Part shown: positions 5,048-6,792 of the stretch, piece after piece
Position numbering within the stretch: the stretch's first letter is position 1
How the letters are laid out: each line of letters starts with the position of its first letter
DNA from: JAKZRT01 sp047518005
GTDB taxonomy: Bacteria > Pseudomonadota > Alphaproteobacteria > Rhodobacterales > Rhodobacteraceae
Reading direction: 5' to 3'
DNA length: 6,792 bases
Assembly (NCBI GenBank): GCA_047518005.1
Contig: JAKZRT010000142.1
Span: 1-6,792, forward strand
Made by a program: the position numbers and the translations under genes
Notes under the pieces: generated by a model
What the model was told of the DNA's origin: nothing
The model's database searches: none
What the model saw: the letters and a program-made list of their open reading frames with translations, nothing else

Positions 5048-5416
5048 TTATGCTGTCACGATATCGGCTTTGAGACTATCGAGGAAGGCCATCACCTCGC
5101 CCGCTTCGGTTGCGCCAACCCCAAGCGCGCCTGCAACGCTGACGACGATCTCAATAAATCGGGACCAGTCGGTTTGGGTTATCCCCATCCCCTGATGCGC
5201 AAGGGCCATATCGCGACCGGTATAATACATCTGTCCGCCGGTTTGATTGACCAGATAGTCAATCAGAACTTGCAGATCGCGGGCGTTGCGGTCGGCACCA
5301 CGATTTTCCCAAAAGCGTCCAAGAATATCATCCTGTTGTGCCTGGCCGATCAGTTTGGTTGCGAACACTGCAATTGCGTCATAGCCACCAAGGCGGGAGT
5401 AGAGAGTCGTAGTCAT
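5048..5416 (-). CDS. Truncated haemoglobin, group I
   Basis: A 122-residue 2-over-2 globin. It begins with the group I signature LYSRLGGYDAI (5-15), has GRFW at 33-36, the YYTGRDM segment (64-70), and the proximal haem ligand His74 in AHQGMGIT. Such proteins bind oxygen or NO, and some detoxify NO. Matching it without gaps to cyanobacterial GlbN as I recall it places Ile23 at B10, where Tyr or His normally stabilises bound oxygen, and Leu51 at E11, so the distal pocket looks apolar. The sequence resembles a proteobacterial/actinobacterial subgroup with FW..RG and YYTGRDM motifs whose role is poorly known. ATG 5416 has AAGGAG nine bases upstream. It is separated by 180 bases from the OsmC gene upstream, so it likely has its own promoter. 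Confidence 0.9.
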   Translation of the reverse strand: MTTTLYSRLGGYDAIAVFATKLIGQAQQDDILGRFWENRGADRNARDLQVLIDYLVNQTGGQMYYTGRDMALAHQGMGITQTDWSRFIEIVVSVAGALGVGATEAGEVMAFLDSLKADIVTA

Positions 5417-5596
5417 TTTTGATATCTCCTTAATTCGAGTTGGGTTTCAGCTTTCGCCGTTTTTTAACCGGGGTGGGGGCCTGTTACCGGCACCGACGGC
5501 CGCGGATTATCGACAATTTGATAAGAGCAAAGATGGTGCAGCCCATGAAAACACGCACATCGACTGGCACGGAACATTGCTTTTTGGTATCGGCGG
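5417..5596. other. Intergenic region upstream of the truncated haemoglobin gene
   Basis: These 180 bases separate the OsmC stop from the globin start. The only firm element is the globin ribosome binding site AAGGAG at about 5426-5431. A promoter on the minus strand is expected; TTGCTC near 5524-5529 followed 15 bases later by TAATCC near 5503-5508 is a weak candidate. No clear terminator for the OsmC gene is visible. Confidence 0.3.
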
Positions 5597-6112
5597 TTAG
5601 GCTATCTTGACCTCGACCGTTGAAGGCGTCGCGCGGCGACAGCCGTCAGCCACCGGCGAATGGGTTACCGCGAAATCGACAATCTCGCGCAGGTTTTCTT
5701 CGCCCACTCCGGCAGCACCAATCGAAACGCGGGTTCGCAGGCTTAAGGAACCGGCAGGAACAGATTTGTCCAAGCCGAACAGGCCGCGGTCGTCGTCAAC
5801 GCTGTCGGCCGTGACCTCGAGCGTATCCAGCGTTATCCCCAACTCTGCGGCGCGCAATGCTATTCTGGTGGCGTCGCAGGTTGCGAGCGCCGCCAGTGCC
5901 AGCCAGCCCGGAGACGGTGCCGTGCCGCCCCCGCCGACGGCTTTGGGCATATCGGTTACGATGGACCGGCCGTTTGTCCCGGTGGCCCGGCACCGCAGGC
6001 CGTCTTCCATGACCGCAGTGATCGGCGGACTGGTGCTCAGCGCGTCTTGCGGGTTCTCTTTCAAGTAGGCGATAACATCATTGACTGAATTCTGGATGTG
6101 TTCGACGGACAT
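5597..6112 (-). CDS. OsmC/Ohr-family protein
   Basis: OsmC and Ohr proteins are small cytosolic thiol peroxidases that reduce organic hydroperoxides with a pair of cysteines, usually recharged by lipoylated proteins. This 171-residue member has the family's two cysteines in the expected places: C79 in LAALATCDATRI, at the start of the central helix, and C158 in THSPVADGCRR near the C-terminus. It starts with a helical extension of about 25 residues before the beta-strand domain and has a GGGGTAPSPGW loop (60-70). The subgroup is neither typical Ohr nor typical E. coli OsmC, so the peroxide substrate is not certain. ATG 6112 follows AGGGAG at six bases. It is divergent from a LysR-type regulator gene, which is broken, so it may have lost its regulator. 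Confidence 0.85.
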   Translation of the reverse strand: MSVEHIQNSVNDVIAYLKENPQDALSTSPPITAVMEDGLRCRATGTNGRSIVTDMPKAVGGGGTAPSPGWLALAALATCDATRIALRAAELGITLDTLEVTADSVDDDRGLFGLDKSVPAGSLSLRTRVSIGAAGVGEENLREIVDFAVTHSPVADGCRRATPSTVEVKIA

Positions 6113-6149
6113 CGTGTTCTCCCTTGTTAAGCTGAATTACCGAAATAGT

Positions 6150-6180
6150 TTATCCTTGCTAAAATGGTCGCACCGGATAA
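6150..6180. promoter_or_regulatory. Inverted repeat between osmC-like and lysR-like genes
   Basis: TTATCC (6150-6155) and GGATAA (6175-6180) are inverted repeats 19 bases apart in the 134-base divergent intergenic region (6113-6246). LysR-type regulators commonly act at such shared regions, but this dyad is short and widely spaced, not the usual T-N11-A box. It is a candidate operator only. Confidence 0.25.
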
Positions 6181-6246
6181 CGTTTTTGGGAATTCGTGAA
6201 AAATCGAAAACCGTTTTGCAATAATGCACATGGCAGGGGAAACCGG

Positions 6247-6651
6247 ATGCAATGGGACGACGCGCGGATATTCCTGGCCGTGGCCCGCGAGGGATCTTTC
6301 AGCAGAGCTGCCAAGCGGTTAGGCGTACAACATTCCACCGTTTCGCGCCGCATTCGTGCGTTGGAGAAAAAGCTCGCTACCCCGTTGGTTGAACGCAAAT
6401 CGTCCGGCTATGTCCTGACCGAGGCCGGAGAATAGTTGAAGCATTCTGCTTGCCGTATCGAGAACGAGATGTTGTCCTTTGAAGGGGCGGTCGGCGGCCA
6501 AGACGAAGACGTCGCAGGCGAGCTGCGGGTCTCAGCCATTGCCAACATGGCATCGACGGTGCTGATGCCGTATTTTGCGCGGTTCAGTGCGGCCCATCCC
6601 AAGGTCGAACTAAGCGTTCAAGTCACCAATAACTCGGTGCGCCTTTCCGAA
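6247..6651 (+). pseudogene. LysR-type transcriptional regulator, broken
   Basis: The first 62 residues form a typical LysR winged helix-turn-helix: WDDARIFLAVAREGSFSRAA, then KRLGVQHSTVSRRIRALE, ending in GYVLTEAGE. At 6433-6435 there is an in-frame TAG where family members have a sense codon; CAG is the simplest ancestor. Beyond it the same frame continues as recognisable LysR linker and effector domain, through GELRVSAIANMASTVLMPYFARF to NSVRLSE at about 6651. Homology then stops abruptly where an IS begins, so about 160 C-terminal residues are missing. The start ATG 6247 has AGGGGA six bases upstream; a GTG at 6196 is in frame but less likely. A 62-residue DNA-binding fragment could still be made. 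It was probably the regulator of the divergent OsmC-family gene. Confidence 0.82.
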
Positions 6652-6792
6652 CCAGACCGTGTGAAAACTCTGGGTGGCGGGGGATTCCGTCCGGCTCATG
6701 GCGATGTTAGAGTCCGCCATGAGACACATTCCTGGCATTGACCGCTCTCAGGTTCTGCTTCTGCCGGAAGCAGTGGACGATTACGTGGGCCG
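6652..6792 (+). mobile_element. Insertion sequence, left end (IS1182-like)
   Basis: LysR homology ends after the Glu codon at 6649-6651, and about 70 bases later an IS1182-type transposase gene begins, so the element's left end lies close to 6652. CCAGACCGTGTGAAAACTC (6652-6670) would be the terminal repeat. The other end and the target duplication are outside the window, so the exact boundary is inferred from loss of LysR similarity. Confidence 0.6.
6719..6792 (+). CDS. IS1182-family transposase, N-terminal fragment (runs off right edge)
   Basis: From ATG 6719 the window encodes 24 residues, beginning MRHIPGIDRSQVLLLPEAVD and ending DYVG. This matches from memory the conserved N-terminus of IS1182-family DDE transposases (GxDRxQxxLLPexlDDYVgedNPvR). 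In-frame ATGs at 6698 and 6704 are possible earlier starts; none has a strong ribosome binding site. The catalytic residues lie outside the window. The gene reads in the same direction as the disrupted lysR but in a different frame, so the two are not fused. Confidence 0.65.
   Translation, partial: MRHIPGIDRSQVLLLPEAVDDYVG

Noticed and set aside
4589..5422. Plus-strand frame of 277 codons, the longest plus-strand frame in the window
   Set aside because: It lies antisense to both the GFA and truncated haemoglobin genes, which have complete family motifs and good binding sites; its translation shows no family features.
5518..5530. FNR/NnrR-like box TTGATAAGAGCAA upstream of the truncated haemoglobin gene
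   Set aside because: TTG and CAA are 7 bases apart where the FNR/NnrR consensus needs 8, and the inner bases of the right half do not match.
6436..6741. Plus-strand frame of 101 codons as a separate gene
   Set aside because: It is the remainder of lysR after the TAG, continuing into the IS end in an unrelated frame; the TTG first codon has no binding site.
1..6792. CRISPR arrays, toxin-antitoxin pairs, defence systems or phage genes
   Set aside because: No spaced repeats, no recognisable nuclease, toxin or phage protein families on either strand.

Overview
The window looks like chromosomal DNA of an alphaproteobacterium, most likely of the Rhodobacteraceae/Roseobacter kind. The grounds are GC-rich genes, a type II lumazine synthase of the Brucella/Mesorhizobium sort behind an FMN riboswitch, and protein sequences that look alphaproteobacterial. 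This placement comes from recognising protein families by eye, not from a search.

Layout, left to right. (1) 1-~138: the end of an insertion sequence, with the first 18 codons of its transposase running off the left edge. (2) 190-845: an FMN riboswitch with a ribosome-binding-site hairpin, controlling ribH2. (3) 857-3601, minus strand: a compact overlapping operon dapF-mtaB-GST that converges on ribH2; the two terminal stop codons lie inside one hairpin. (4) 3678-3753: tRNA-Lys(TTT), divergent from dapF, with its own promoter. (5) 3754-4438: about 685 bases with no credible gene, visibly AT-richer, with several inverted repeats. (6) 4439-6112, minus strand: three separate genes, for a GFA-family zinc protein, a group I truncated haemoglobin and an OsmC-family protein. 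(7) 6247-6651: a LysR-type regulator gene divergent from the OsmC gene, broken by an in-frame TAG and then cut off by (8) the start of a second, unrelated insertion sequence (IS1182-like transposase), which runs off the right edge.

How the parts relate. ribH2 makes the riboflavin precursor and should be repressed when FMN is plentiful. dapF makes meso-diaminopimelate, the precursor of lysine. mtaB adds the methylthio group to t6A37, and its established substrate in other bacteria is tRNA-Lys(UUU), the tRNA encoded next door. GST, GFA, truncated haemoglobin and OsmC all fit thiol, aldehyde or reactive-species handling, but they are not tightly linked and a shared pathway is only an inference.

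I did not find an undescribed multi-gene system. The points most worth a second look are the dapF/mtaB/tRNA-Lys(TTT) neighbourhood, the visible Shine-Dalgarno-sequestering stem below the FMN aptamer, the doubly inactivated LysR gene beside an intact OsmC gene, and the gene-poor stretch after the tRNA.
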